A stretch of DNA of 64,000 bases, from the NCBI GenBank assembly GCA_030407315.1, contig JALQPE010001975.1, positions 37,232 to 101,231 on the forward strand, given 5' to 3'. Each line of letters opens with the position of its first letter. Positions within the stretch are counted from its first letter, which is position 1. The translations under genes were made by a program, and so were the position numbers. The notes under the pieces were generated by a model. That model did no database searches, had not been told where the DNA came from, and saw nothing but the letters and a program-made list of their open reading frames with translations. Below, piece after piece: positions 53,401-61,785 of this stretch. Source of the stretch: Asparagopsis taxiformis (lineage: Eukaryota > Rhodophyta > Florideophyceae > Bonnemaisoniales > Bonnemaisoniaceae).

Positions 53401-53673
53401 TTCCGTGCCCTGCGCAACCCAAGCGCCAAGGTCCGCGTATGTGAAACCTCCCGGCTTGTCCGTCAAGTCTGCGAAACTTGAGTGGGCGAATAAATCCAGC
53501 AAGAGGCGGAGGAAGTCTTTGCCAGCGAGAGTAGTTTCGCGGGCGGCGCGACCTACGTTTCGACGTGTACCCATGTCACTAGAATCCTCCCAAGGGCTAG
53601 CGGGTTCGCGCAGAATTGGCACGGTTGCGTCGTCAACGATCGGATTGCTGTTGCGCCTGCGCTTATTCGTCAT
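50482..53673 (-). CDS. Beta-class DNA amino-methyltransferase fused to a SET domain
   Basis: The 1,063-residue frame is intact. Residues 1-460 have no recognised domain and end in a Pro/Ser/Thr-rich linker. The catalytic motif VQLILTDPPYNVRRKRND has DPPY at 507-510; the SAM-binding motif DIVVDPFSGTFATGKAAM follows at 740-757. DPPY before FxG is the permuted beta-class order of N6-adenine or N4-cytosine enzymes such as CcrM. Between them lies an acidic, Ser-rich insert (576-617). Residues ~890-1060 form a SET domain: NAGRGLFAEQ, QFINDPR, NVEF and GQELYVHYG, so a protein-lysine methyltransferase with its cofactor and pseudoknot motifs. This pairing of DNA-type and histone-type methyltransferases in one chain is one I do not know. 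No intron is evident. It diverges from the ParB/dioxygenase gene. Confidence 0.85.
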   Translation of the reverse strand: MTNKRRRNSNPIVDDATVPILREPASPWEDSSDMGTRRNVGRAARETTLAGKDFLRLLLDLFAHSSFADLTDKPGGFTYADLGAWVAQGTEEQFLALQGRLSMAFSGRSKNAGVEADVAEIVMAEMNVERAKQIVRLALPIAEFSRQDERIGQWVEHCILSGIVPQTFLIGCNMLPSPLQAPQRGEPSAFVLAPPETFEVLMYFQALSIIRNHNKNLPRRRIGDAAEEGNEAARVPAHRKSTNRACYVVQVLYHAWTDVAFAAKFSSFEELMAPYIIFDSSEHWFDVLDEGLFAPMEQKLDLYHDKAPLSHPDGYGGKVETRTSAQHSAFRDLVRKFFDRLQFLIVNPDLYTWPESDRWGALEIYLSSGNPDKLPAYFDTLDEDVMAVLRPAPQAADAEKVPKPVDDTPTRRNTGGRGLVPSTRHTTRLQLGPGRTSLTAQGPSPPSPSPHATEEQESEGQALAKDFLSKMSQYCRVYDVPFEDLVSADESREHVPITGNVQLILTDPPYNVRRKRNDSNSSYDRLTAEDMQASIEVFDELLRPGGHGIVFCSVLQFYEWFHYLETYKGPQSEGPTDAAASDDGSDEEEVTSMNSDSEASQHSGEESADEEEEEEDVVRNSVFFVDEVPLLFVRLPGHLYQMPGRKRYQRMNMAEVAIHFWKRGVPFKTGSEMVAYRNHGYMDGTYPAWCNVTINMPAIDSNEMVWRTRSTTGATVRVRAEQKSVALMMELISQHSQPGDIVVDPFSGTFATGKAAMSLPEHRVFVGSDMDKLCVARSLPKLCAVMSRVILSNNTDMRVTTEAKQSAEKFLASPSVTMRTQRERRIIEPPPGLPLYQRFPKYIRQYLWQLCPESIASHEHMEKPVHYWPPSLRRWLQTENPRVMRAHDCVAKKLSVRPSLIKHPNAGRGLFAEQTFNVGDEVCAYYGTVVYSDMSKESMRFAYGEGHMAITKETFLMYAIKLYATAEDDENIEHPIWIVPAPFCSAQFINDPRYLRGEDTPAEDTRRMANVEFVENYSSGSTGKKLKAKDLENPKIIVVRAIRDIRPGQELYVHYGTAFRAWN

Positions 53674-54001
53674 AATGGAATGAGTGGAAATTCGGTACAG
53701 GATGGCGACCGCTCGGCGAGACAGTCAAATTTGACGACGTATCTCGTGACGTTTGCACTCTTTCGTGAGGAACACTGGTTGATATCGAACGGAACAGAGT
53801 ATACGGGTACACAGCACTGGAAAGGTCTTGAAACCCGTAACCGGTGTAGGTAATAAGTTGTGACGGATACGTGGTAGAGAAAAATTTTAAAAAGATTGTG
53901 ATTCCCTGTCTTTGAGTGTTGTACTGCACGGCCGCCATGGCGGCTGTGACTGCAGTCACATAGGTTGTCACAGGTGCATCACGCTTACCAGGTGAGCGAC
54001 A
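53674..54001. other. Divergent promoter region, methyltransferase side
   Basis: Presumed promoter and leader of the methyltransferase-SET gene. CCATGGCGGCTGTGACTGC near 53936-53954 is a short GC-rich patch. No definite TATA box. Confidence 0.35.
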
Positions 54002-54203
54002 TCCGGACGGCCACTGGACATGGGGATGTCCAGCTCAGATGCATTGCTGGCCAGACCAGAAATTCTACAATTTCGGGCAGAAAAAATATTGCAAAAAACA
54101 TCGATTTGGGCGGTCGATTGTGCCGTACGGCACACCCCCATCTCAAAAACATGTTCACATGTGCATGTTTTTGAGAATAGCCCAAATTTTAATTCAAATC
54201 AGG
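54002..54203 (+). repeat. Structured ~200-bp repeat, copy B
   Basis: Palindrome TGTGCCGTACGGCACA at 54119-54134, with the CTCAAAAACATG hairpin just after it. It lies alone in the divergent intergenic region, about 330 bases from the methyltransferase start. Confidence 0.92.
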
Positions 54204-54499
54204 ATGCAGATATTCGTCTTCTAGCATTGTCAGAACACATTCGTATAACCACATTTGGAGAACCTGAGCCCAGAGCTATCGGTTTTGGCGGGAGCTAAGC
54301 CATATCTCATATAATCAGTAACTACTTCCCGCCAGCTGAGTGGTGGAACCCCTGCTATTTCTACCAACGAGACATACGGGGTGTCAACTCGGCAATCGTA
54401 TATGATTTGGGTGCTAAATTTATTCAAGAGACGAATGGGCTTCGAAAAGGAGCCCAACAACGTCTTCTTGTGATCCATGGGTATAGGACTATCTATTCT

Positions 54500-54815
54500 T
54501 CTCCAGGCTTCCACCATAGCCTCCTCCACCACCTCCGTTAATGGATCGAATATCCGAACCGCACCTCAACATGCTTTTCTTCTCATCCATGGGTACTGAC
54601 ATCTCCGAGATGTGAGTCACATGTTCTCCAGGCTTCCACCGTAGCCGCCTCCTCCGCCTCCGTTAATGGCAACAATATCCGAACCGGACCTCAACATGTT
54701 TTTCTTCTCATCCATGGGTACTGACATCTCACATGTTCAACATGTGAGATGTCAGTACCGGAGAAGTTCTCCAGGCTTCCTCCGTAGCCACCTCCTCCAC
54801 CTCCGTCTGTGGGAA
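54500..54815. repeat. Tandem repeat of ~131-137 bp with a perfect 43-bp palindrome
   Basis: TTCTCCAGGCTTCCACC-type units begin near 54500, 54631 and 54768. The second unit contains a perfect palindrome at 54717-54759: arms of 21 bases starting GGTACTGACATCTCACATG around a single C. On the minus strand the units read Gly-rich (GGGGGGYGGSLEN-like), but the period is not a multiple of three, so no continuous protein results. Confidence 0.85.
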
Positions 54816-55346
54816 TCAACACAACATCACCACTGCGTCTTACCTCACATCCACATCTCTCCGGGATGAAAACGGACGGACGACATAGGGTTTGTAGACG
54901 TTTAGAATCTTGTTAGAAAAAAGTAAACGAAAGAGAACTTCTCTTTCATTGAATGATATCTCGTCCCTGTCGCAATATGTTCCATTTTCATTTTCTCGGG
55001 TTGCACACCCATCATGGGTGATCAAGGCCTGGATCGAACCCTCCGAGGGTCTTCGATGGATAGGACAGATAGTGGAAGGCTTTTAAGCCTGTGACCAAGC
55101 GGCTATTGATTGGTTGGAGGAAGGAAATTACAGAGGAAATATAGCTGAGTACGGTGCTCGCGATAGCTGTTAGGTTAAAGTCAAATATGTTTTTCGATTA
55201 TTTTTCGTACGGAAATGCCTTGGAAAAGACGATGCTTTGTCGTTCTCCTGGAGGGAGTCCGTTGCATTGCACTCAATTCGAGAGCATCGTCATGAAGGAG
55301 AGGATTCTTTCTGCTTGTTAGAATCGGTTTAGAGCAGATAGCTAAT
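54816..55346. other. Intergenic stretch, nothing recognised
   Basis: No ORF or repeat that I can support. A tRNA-like B-box word near 55030 was examined and rejected. Confidence 0.4.
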
Positions 55347-55511
55347 GCATTACTGGCCAGCCCAGAAATTGTAGAATTTCGGGCAGCAAAAATATTGTAA
55401 AAAACCTTGATTTGGGCGGTCGATTGTGCCGTACGGCACACCCCCATCTCAAAAACATGTTCACATGTGCATGTTTTTGAGAATAGCCCAAATTTTAATT
55501 CAAATCATGGT
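55347..55511 (+). repeat. Structured ~200-bp repeat, copy C (5'-truncated)
   Basis: Lacks the GGACGTCCGGTGGATGTCC head but keeps the palindrome at 55425-55440 and the following hairpin. It is followed by the 185-bp spacer that links copies into a ~388-bp unit. Confidence 0.9.
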
Positions 55512-55696
55512 GTCTAATTTGGCCACAACGGCCCCAGGCACCGGCCGCCGCCCCGAGTGGGGTTGTCACTGGCTTCTGTAAGCACTAACTGTAAGGCTAA
55601 ATGGCGTCTGACGAAGGGTCGATTTCAGGCTCAATACGCCAGGGACAGGTCTTGGTCCTTGTTCCATCATGGTCCCACCCACTCTCTCACGACCAA
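55512..55696 (+). repeat. 185-bp linker of the ~388-bp higher-order unit (first copy)
   Basis: Starts TCTAATTTGGCCACAACGGC and includes AGGGACAGGTCTTGGTCCTT. The same linker recurs at 60677-60861 and 61523-61708, each time between two structured repeats; a partial form is at 61065-61215. Confidence 0.88.
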
Positions 55697-55899
55697 CCTG
55701 AAATGGACGTCCGGTGGATGTCCAGCTCGATTGCACTGCTGGCCAGCCCAGAAATTCTAAAATTTCGGGCACAAAAAATCTTGCAAAAATCAACGATTTG
55801 GGCGGGTCGATTGTGCCGTACGGCACACCCCCATCTCAAAAACATGTTCACATGTGCATGTTTTTGAGAATAGCCCAAATTTTAACTCAAATCAGGGTG
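55697..55899 (+). repeat. Structured ~200-bp repeat, copy D
   Basis: Full-length, with head CCTGAAATGGACGTCCGGTG; palindrome at 55812-55827. It ends about 340 bases before the ATG of the ParB/dioxygenase gene. Confidence 0.92.
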
Positions 55900-56239
55900 T
55901 TCCCCGGATAAAGGGGTGCTCGCAGCCGCCCCAAAAGCCGCCTAGCTTGACAGCTGTAATTTTAACACATTACACATCAAGGACACTGCCTGCTTCACGC
56001 CACCTCGTCAGGTTTCGAGAGCCCGACTCGGGCCCGTTCCGAACGGACACTCACATCTCGATTGCCTGTCTTGCATTCCAGCGGTCACGATAGGTGTGTA
56101 CCTAACAAAATTTCGGTTGTATTGTGTTATTATTTCCAGCGATTGGCGTTCACGACCATTCTTCAACGTGAAACATACCATCCACATCACTCGAATACGT
56201 CAACGTCAACCATCTCTTTTCCTTTCCAACTCAACAACC
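55900..56239 (+). promoter_or_regulatory. Presumed promoter and leader of the ParB/dioxygenase gene
   Basis: The ATG at 56240 sits in a good context (AACAACCATGG). The leader is A/C-rich (CTCAACAACC), as seen in many highly translated eukaryotic mRNAs. No clear TATA box. Confidence 0.4.
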
Positions 56240-59200
56240 ATGGCGGATACGCATTTCAGCAGTTTGTTTTCAACGGTTTGCGGCGATCAAGTGAGCGCGT
56301 CAGCGGAGTCGCGCGGACTCAAGCGCGGCGTCGATGTCAATTTGTTTGCGGACGTGGACGGTGCGGCTGTGCATATTGGGACGGCTTCGGTGAGCACTGC
56401 TGGTGGCGATGTTGGCCTTCCGCGCACGCTGCACAACCACAAGCTGCCGGAAACCGACGAGGCGGACTATATCGTCGTGCGCAACATTGCGACTAAGGAC
56501 AAGTTCAAGGACCTCCCGTTCCCGTACATGTTTGATGGCGCCGAGGGACCGCCGGAGACGATGGGTGGAGCATACGCCGCGGCGTTTTACCCTTGGGATA
56601 CTCGGATGATGCGCCCCGCTGCGGAGGATGGCCCTAGCGACATTCGTACCCCTGCTGCAGCGTCAAACTTCAACGCAGCGACGAACCAGGCCAGCTCGGG
56701 ACGGATGCCCAGTACCGGTCCGGCAGGCGAAATCACTGGTTCGGGGGGTACGAAGCATCCAGCACGCTCCGTCCCGGTTTCGGGAGGCACGAAGCGCCCT
56801 GCTCGCTCTGCAGAGCCTCCAGTGGAGGCACGAAGCACCCTGCTCGCTCCAACGTCACCGAAGCTACTACGCAGGACGTAACCGAGGTGGACGACGAACC
56901 GGAGGTGGCGGAAAGCATTCGTGAGCAGCAGGGGACGCAAATTACGGTGCCCAAGTTTGTGACGTCGGATTACGTCGGAGAAGGAGCGACTGTGTTGGTG
57001 AGGCAGCTAGTGGAACCGGCCGTGACCCTTCGGGATGTGAAAGAAGACCACGTGGAGGACCTGCGCAACAATATGTTGGCTGTGGGGTATGTGAGCTCTT
57101 CGCGTATCACTGTGACGGTGCTGAGGTCGCAGAACACGCATCTGCCCGCCGACACGCGTCTGTTCCAGAATGGCAAATTCCATGCCAATGCGAACGTGAC
57201 CGTGATCGACGGACTGCATCGTCTCAATGCTATGCATAGCATTGCCGATGACTTCACGCGCCTCACCCGTATGCACAGAACCAAGCTGCCACAGGACGCA
57301 AACCGCTTGCGCTGGGTTACTCAGCCTCTGGATGTGTACTACCTTCGCCGCAAGGACGACAGTGATCTTCAGCCTCATGAGATCATCCACAAGAGTGCAG
57401 AGTCGAACCATACGACTGGGACGCAACTGACGGAGCGCTCCCTGGTTCGAATCTTGTCGTCCATCCAGCAGTTCATCCGTACGATTGCTGTTGCAAATAA
57501 CGTGGAAAACGCTGGCGACTTGCGTGAGTCTGATGTCATCCGAACATTGTTCGAGGCGCAGTTCATGGGGATGATGAATTCAACGAACACGGCCCGGCGG
57601 TGGACGCGTTTGGCTATAGCAACGCTGAAGCATCCTGTTCTCGACGAAGTGTTGCGTGAGCTGAACAATTCCGAGCGCCGCAACGAGATTGGGATAACGC
57701 ACCTGGACCACAAGATAGTGCGCGAGTTGCTGGAAGAAAACTTTGTCTTCGTCTTGCGTGGTCTTTCGGAGTACTTGAACCCTGCTCATGGTGGACGTCC
57801 GGATGGACGCTTTGACGTGAACGACTTCTATACATACGTCCGTCGCGTGACTGCAATAGCAAATTCTCTGTACGCTGCGTTTGGGCGCCCAAAGAGTATT
57901 ATGCGCAAGTCATTTCTGAGCACAGAGATGGCAATTGGGTCGGTTAAGCAGCCGAAGGAGTTGCAATGGCATCTCACCAATGCCATTGCAATGTATAGAG
58001 GGGACGACCGGAGCAGTGAGGTTCGAATGCGACGGAGAACCACGCGTTTACAGGATTTGGAAACGAACTTGAAAGAGTTTTTCAATCCGACATTGAAGAA
58101 GAAGACTAAGGCTCGACGCAAACGCCGCCCTTCTGCTGCCAATGTGAGACTCACTCACAAGAAGCAGCGGAATGTCGAACATGAGCCTGCTTCGCATGGC
58201 ATCCGCCGCCGTTCACAGCGACTTCGCTCGACGGGGAGCACACGCCTCGAGGAAGAAGAGCCGGTTGTGGTACAACAATCCGCCGGGGAAGAAGAGCAGG
58301 CCGTTGTTGATAAACCCACCGATCAACAACAAGCCACTGCTTCCGGTGATGAGGTTGACGAAGACTCCGCCCGTTCCCCCGATTCTGCCGTTGAGATTGT
58401 CCCCCAAGATAACCAACGTGCTGGTGCGACTCCCTCCAACCAAGAATCTGTCCATACCGCTTCGGACGAGGAAGACAAACAACGGTGCAGACGAGGGCCA
58501 AGTCGAAAGCAAGGGGGTCCGCGAAGTGACAATTACATTCACTGTTCCGGAAGGAGTGGAAGTCGATGAAGACGGTTACATCGTTCGTGACTCTCCTTCT
58601 GAACACGACCTCCTGTTCGACGACCGTATGCCATCTCTTCCTGACGATTTCGAAGTCAAAGACCGAGCCGAAGGGCATCATCTGGCGCAGCGTCCCGCGG
58701 ACGTCATCGCATCGGTGAGGGTTGGCTGTCTGCCCCCGATTGAGCTCAGGTTGTTATTGGAGAGTGTGGAAATCGATGAGGAGGGCAGAGAGGTGAGGTA
58801 TTTGAAGCAAGTGGCGATGGACCCTGTGTTTGAGGGGCTGCATATTCCGGAACAACATCGGGCTCGTCATCTTGTTTTCGAGATCGACACCATCTATCCG
58901 ATGTTTTTCGCAGCGTGGAAGATGGCTGCCAAGGCGATGTGTGAGCCTACATCGACGTTTCTACCCTCGAGGCTGGACTTCGCCCAGGTTGCGCGAATGT
59001 CTACAAGCTGGAAGGATTCGTATGAGGCCGGCACTGGTATGGCGTACTTCCACAATTGCCGAACGGAAATCAACGAGCGAGGGTATACGGTGATGCACAA
59101 TTTCGCGGATGTAAGCTACCTCGATGCGTCGGACAAGTTCCCATTTGACTTGGGTCTCATGGAAGAAATTCCTAACCAGGAATTGTTTCGGTACTTCTTG

Positions 59201-60196
59201 GGAACATGGGAGGGGGAGGAGGTGCACAAGGACCCTGGGAACCGGCAGCTGTGGAGTCCCATTGTCAATACGGGGGACGATGAAACAGATGAGAAGAACC
59301 GGAATGAGGGGAGGGCTCGCTTCACGTCTACGCGCCACTGCCTGGTTGACTATGCCGAGAACGATGAGACGCATATCGACCGGTTCAAGTTTGTGACGCG
59401 GCGAGCCCTGCTGGATGTGTGGTTGGGAATCCTTGTCCGGCTGATAGGGCTGGAGGAGTGCGGTTTACCGGGAGAAAAACTTGTCATGCCGGCATCTGGG
59501 GGACGGTTTTTGATAACGGGAAAGGGGTGTCCTCGGCAGGTCCCACACAATGATTTCCCTGTTCCTCCTCGCGACCGCAAAGATCAACTTCCGGGTTACT
59601 TTGTTATTGCCAACGGAGATGACCCATTCCCTATCTGGGTGTGTCCAGGGTCCCACAAGTACGTCTTTTCCAAAGCGCTGGAATTAGATATGTACGCCAA
59701 GACGATGAAGCTGAAGAAGGTAATCGTTCCGCCACGTTCAGTCTTCATCGGTCACGGCCATGTACAACATGCCGGGGCAGGGCATGTCGACAGAGTTGTG
59801 TCACACACGACAACGAGGTATCACACGTATTTCAGGAATGCGTCGTATCCGATTCCCGACAATGTTTCGTTTGGTTTCATCAGGCGGTTGGGATTCGAAG
59901 AAGAAGTAATCGCCAATGCTCCGCGCCGGTCTGCCAGGCAAAGTCAACCGGCACCTGTCAATGTTCGCCACAAGACAGTTGTTCCCATCCCGGTCAAGAA
60001 AGATCGTAGGCCGAAGACAGGGCAGCTCGGAATCATGCGGATGAAGACGACAGAAGCTCCCAAGAAGAGAACCCTCACACCGGGTGAAGAATTCATCTTG
60101 AGCTATTCAACTCCACGGTTGCCGATAACGCCTATTCTGCCGGGAGATCCTGAATATGATGAGGACGAAGACGAAGAACAATTTTCCGACGGCTAG
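56240..60196 (+). pseudogene. ParB/Srx-like domain fused to 2-oxoglutarate dioxygenase, two frameshifts
   Basis: Three overlapping frames form one gene of about 1,318 codons. Frame 1 (56240-~56815) is an unrecognised N-terminus ending in SGGTKHPARS-type repeats; those repeats continue in frame 2 after a one-base shift near 56812-56825. Frame 2 (to ~58480) holds a ParB/sulfiredoxin-type domain with VKEDHVEDLRNNMLAVGY and the hallmark VIDGLHRLNA, then a helical region and a basic and acidic linker. Near 58480-58490 a second shift leads to frame 3 (to 60196), where a PhyH-like oxygenase is seen: VPHNDFPV (H459, D461 of that frame), VCPGSHKY, FIGHGHVQHAG (H533) and RYHTYF (Arg for 2-oxoglutarate). 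The facial triad is complete. Because codon quality is good on both sides of each shift, base-calling errors are as likely as decay. Confidence 0.75.
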
Positions 60197-60473
60197 ATAG
60201 CTTAACAACTACTACTTTGGTAAACAATTATCGAGAATATAATCATCTCCTTTATCACTTTCAATCTATGAACCTAGTATAATGTACTTCCGTTCCATGC
60301 TTTCAAACTAGATTGTCCATTCCCTCGTGGGTTGGAGCATGATTTCCAGGACGATTCCCTCACATCTCTAGACTCGATGGTCTATGCTAGAAATAGCAGA
60401 ACAATTGGGTTTGTACGTGCTTCATCGCCTACTTGCTTCCGGTAATGTGTGGACGTGCACGATACACGATCAA
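60197..60473. other. 3' flank of the ParB/dioxygenase gene
   Basis: AT-rich, no gene. Probably the 3' untranslated region and polyadenylation area. Confidence 0.4.
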
Positions 60474-60676
60474 CCTGAAATGGACGTCCGGTGGATGTCC
60501 AGCTCAGATGCATTGCTGGCCAGCCCAGAAATTCTAAAATTTCGGGCACAAAAAAATTGTAAAAAATCAACGATTTGGGCGGGTCGATTGTGCCGTACGG
60601 CACACCCCCATCTCAAAACCATGTTCACATGTGCATGTTTTTGAGAATAGCCCAAATTTTAATTCTAATCAAGGTG
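60474..60676 (+). repeat. Structured ~200-bp repeat, copy E
   Basis: Full length; palindrome at 60589-60604. One hairpin arm has a single change (AAAACCATG). First of four copies downstream of the gene. Confidence 0.92.
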
Positions 60677-60861
60677 TCTAATTTGGCCACAATGGCCCCA
60701 GGAACCGGCCGCCGCCCCGAGTGGGGTTGTCACTGCCTTCTGTAAGCACTAACTGTAAGGCTAAATGGCGCCTAACGACTGGTCGATTTCCGGCTCAACA
60801 CGTCAGGGACAGGTCTTGGTCCTTGTTCCATCATGGTCCCGCCTCACTCTCTCACGACCAA
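60677..60861 (+). repeat. 185-bp linker, second copy
   Basis: Nearly identical to 55512-55696; joins copies E and F into a unit in which palindromes are 388 bases apart. Confidence 0.88.
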
Positions 60862-61064
60862 CCTGAAATGGACGTCCGGTGGATGTCCAGCTCGATTGCA
60901 CTGCTGGCCAGCCCAGAAATTCTAAAATTTCGGGCACAAAAAAATGTTGCAAAAAACATCGATTTGGGCGGTCGATTGTGCCGTACGGCACACCCCCATC
61001 TCAAAAACATGTTCACATGTGCATGTTTTTGAGAATAGCCCAAAATTTAATTCAAATCAGGGTG
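60862..61064 (+). repeat. Structured ~200-bp repeat, copy F
   Basis: Full length; palindrome at 60977-60992. It is followed by a shortened, internally duplicated linker (61065-61215) in which a GCCGCCGCCCCGATCGGGG phrase occurs twice. Confidence 0.92.
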
Positions 61065-61319
61065 TCTAATTTGGCCACAACGGCCCCAGGAACCGACCGC
61101 CGCCCCGATCGGGGGCTATCTTTGGCGTCTGTAAGCACCAACTGTAAGCCGGAACCGGCCGCCGCCCCGATCGGGGCTATCACTGGCTTCTATAAGCACC
61201 AACTGTAAGCCAAAACACTCTCTCACCATCACGTTACTCATATTCCGTGCACTTTATATTAGTAGTGAACCCGCCTGCTTAGTTGCTGCAATGCGTGGAT
61301 GTAGGCAGCACACGACCAA

Positions 61320-61522
61320 CCTGAAATGGACGTCCGGTGGATGTCCAGCTCGATTGCACTGCTGGCCAGCCCAGAAATTCTAAAATTTCGGGCACAAAAA
61401 ATATTGCAAAATTCAACGATTTGGGCGGGTCGATTGTGCCGTACGGCACACAACCATCTCAAAAACATGTTCACATGTGCATGTTTTTGAGAATAGCCCA
61501 AATTTTAATTGAAATCAGGGTG
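61320..61522 (+). repeat. Structured ~200-bp repeat, copy G
   Basis: Full length; palindrome at 61435-61450 is intact although neighbouring bases (ACAACCATCTC for ACCCCCATCTC) have changed, so the palindrome is better conserved than its flank. Confidence 0.92.
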
Positions 61523-61708
61523 TCTTTATTTGGCCACAACGGCCCCAGGCACTGGCCGCCGCCCCGAGTGGGGTTGTCACTGGCTTCTGTAAGCACTAAC
61601 TGTAAGGCTAAATGGCGTCTGACGAAGGGTCGATTTCAGGCTCAACACGTCAGGGACAGGTCTTGGTCCTTGTTCCATCATGGTCCCGCCCCACTCTCTC
61701 ACGACCAA
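61523..61708 (+). repeat. 185-bp linker, third copy
   Basis: Same as 55512-55696 with small changes; leads into truncated copy H. Confidence 0.88.
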
Positions 61709-61785
61709 CCTGAAATGGACGTCCGGTGGATGTCCAGCTCGATTGCATTGCTGGCCAGCCCAGAAATTCTAAAATTTCCGAAAAA
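61709..61785 (+). repeat. Structured repeat, copy H (truncated, no palindrome)
   Basis: Only the first ~77 bases (head and AGAAATTCTAAAATTTC) are present; the palindrome and hairpin are lost. It forms the right edge of the array. Confidence 0.85.

Noticed and set aside
55020..55100. Possible tRNA gene on the minus strand (GGGTTCGATCC near 55030)
   Set aside because: The B-box-like word is good, but T-arm arms do not pair and no acceptor stem was found.
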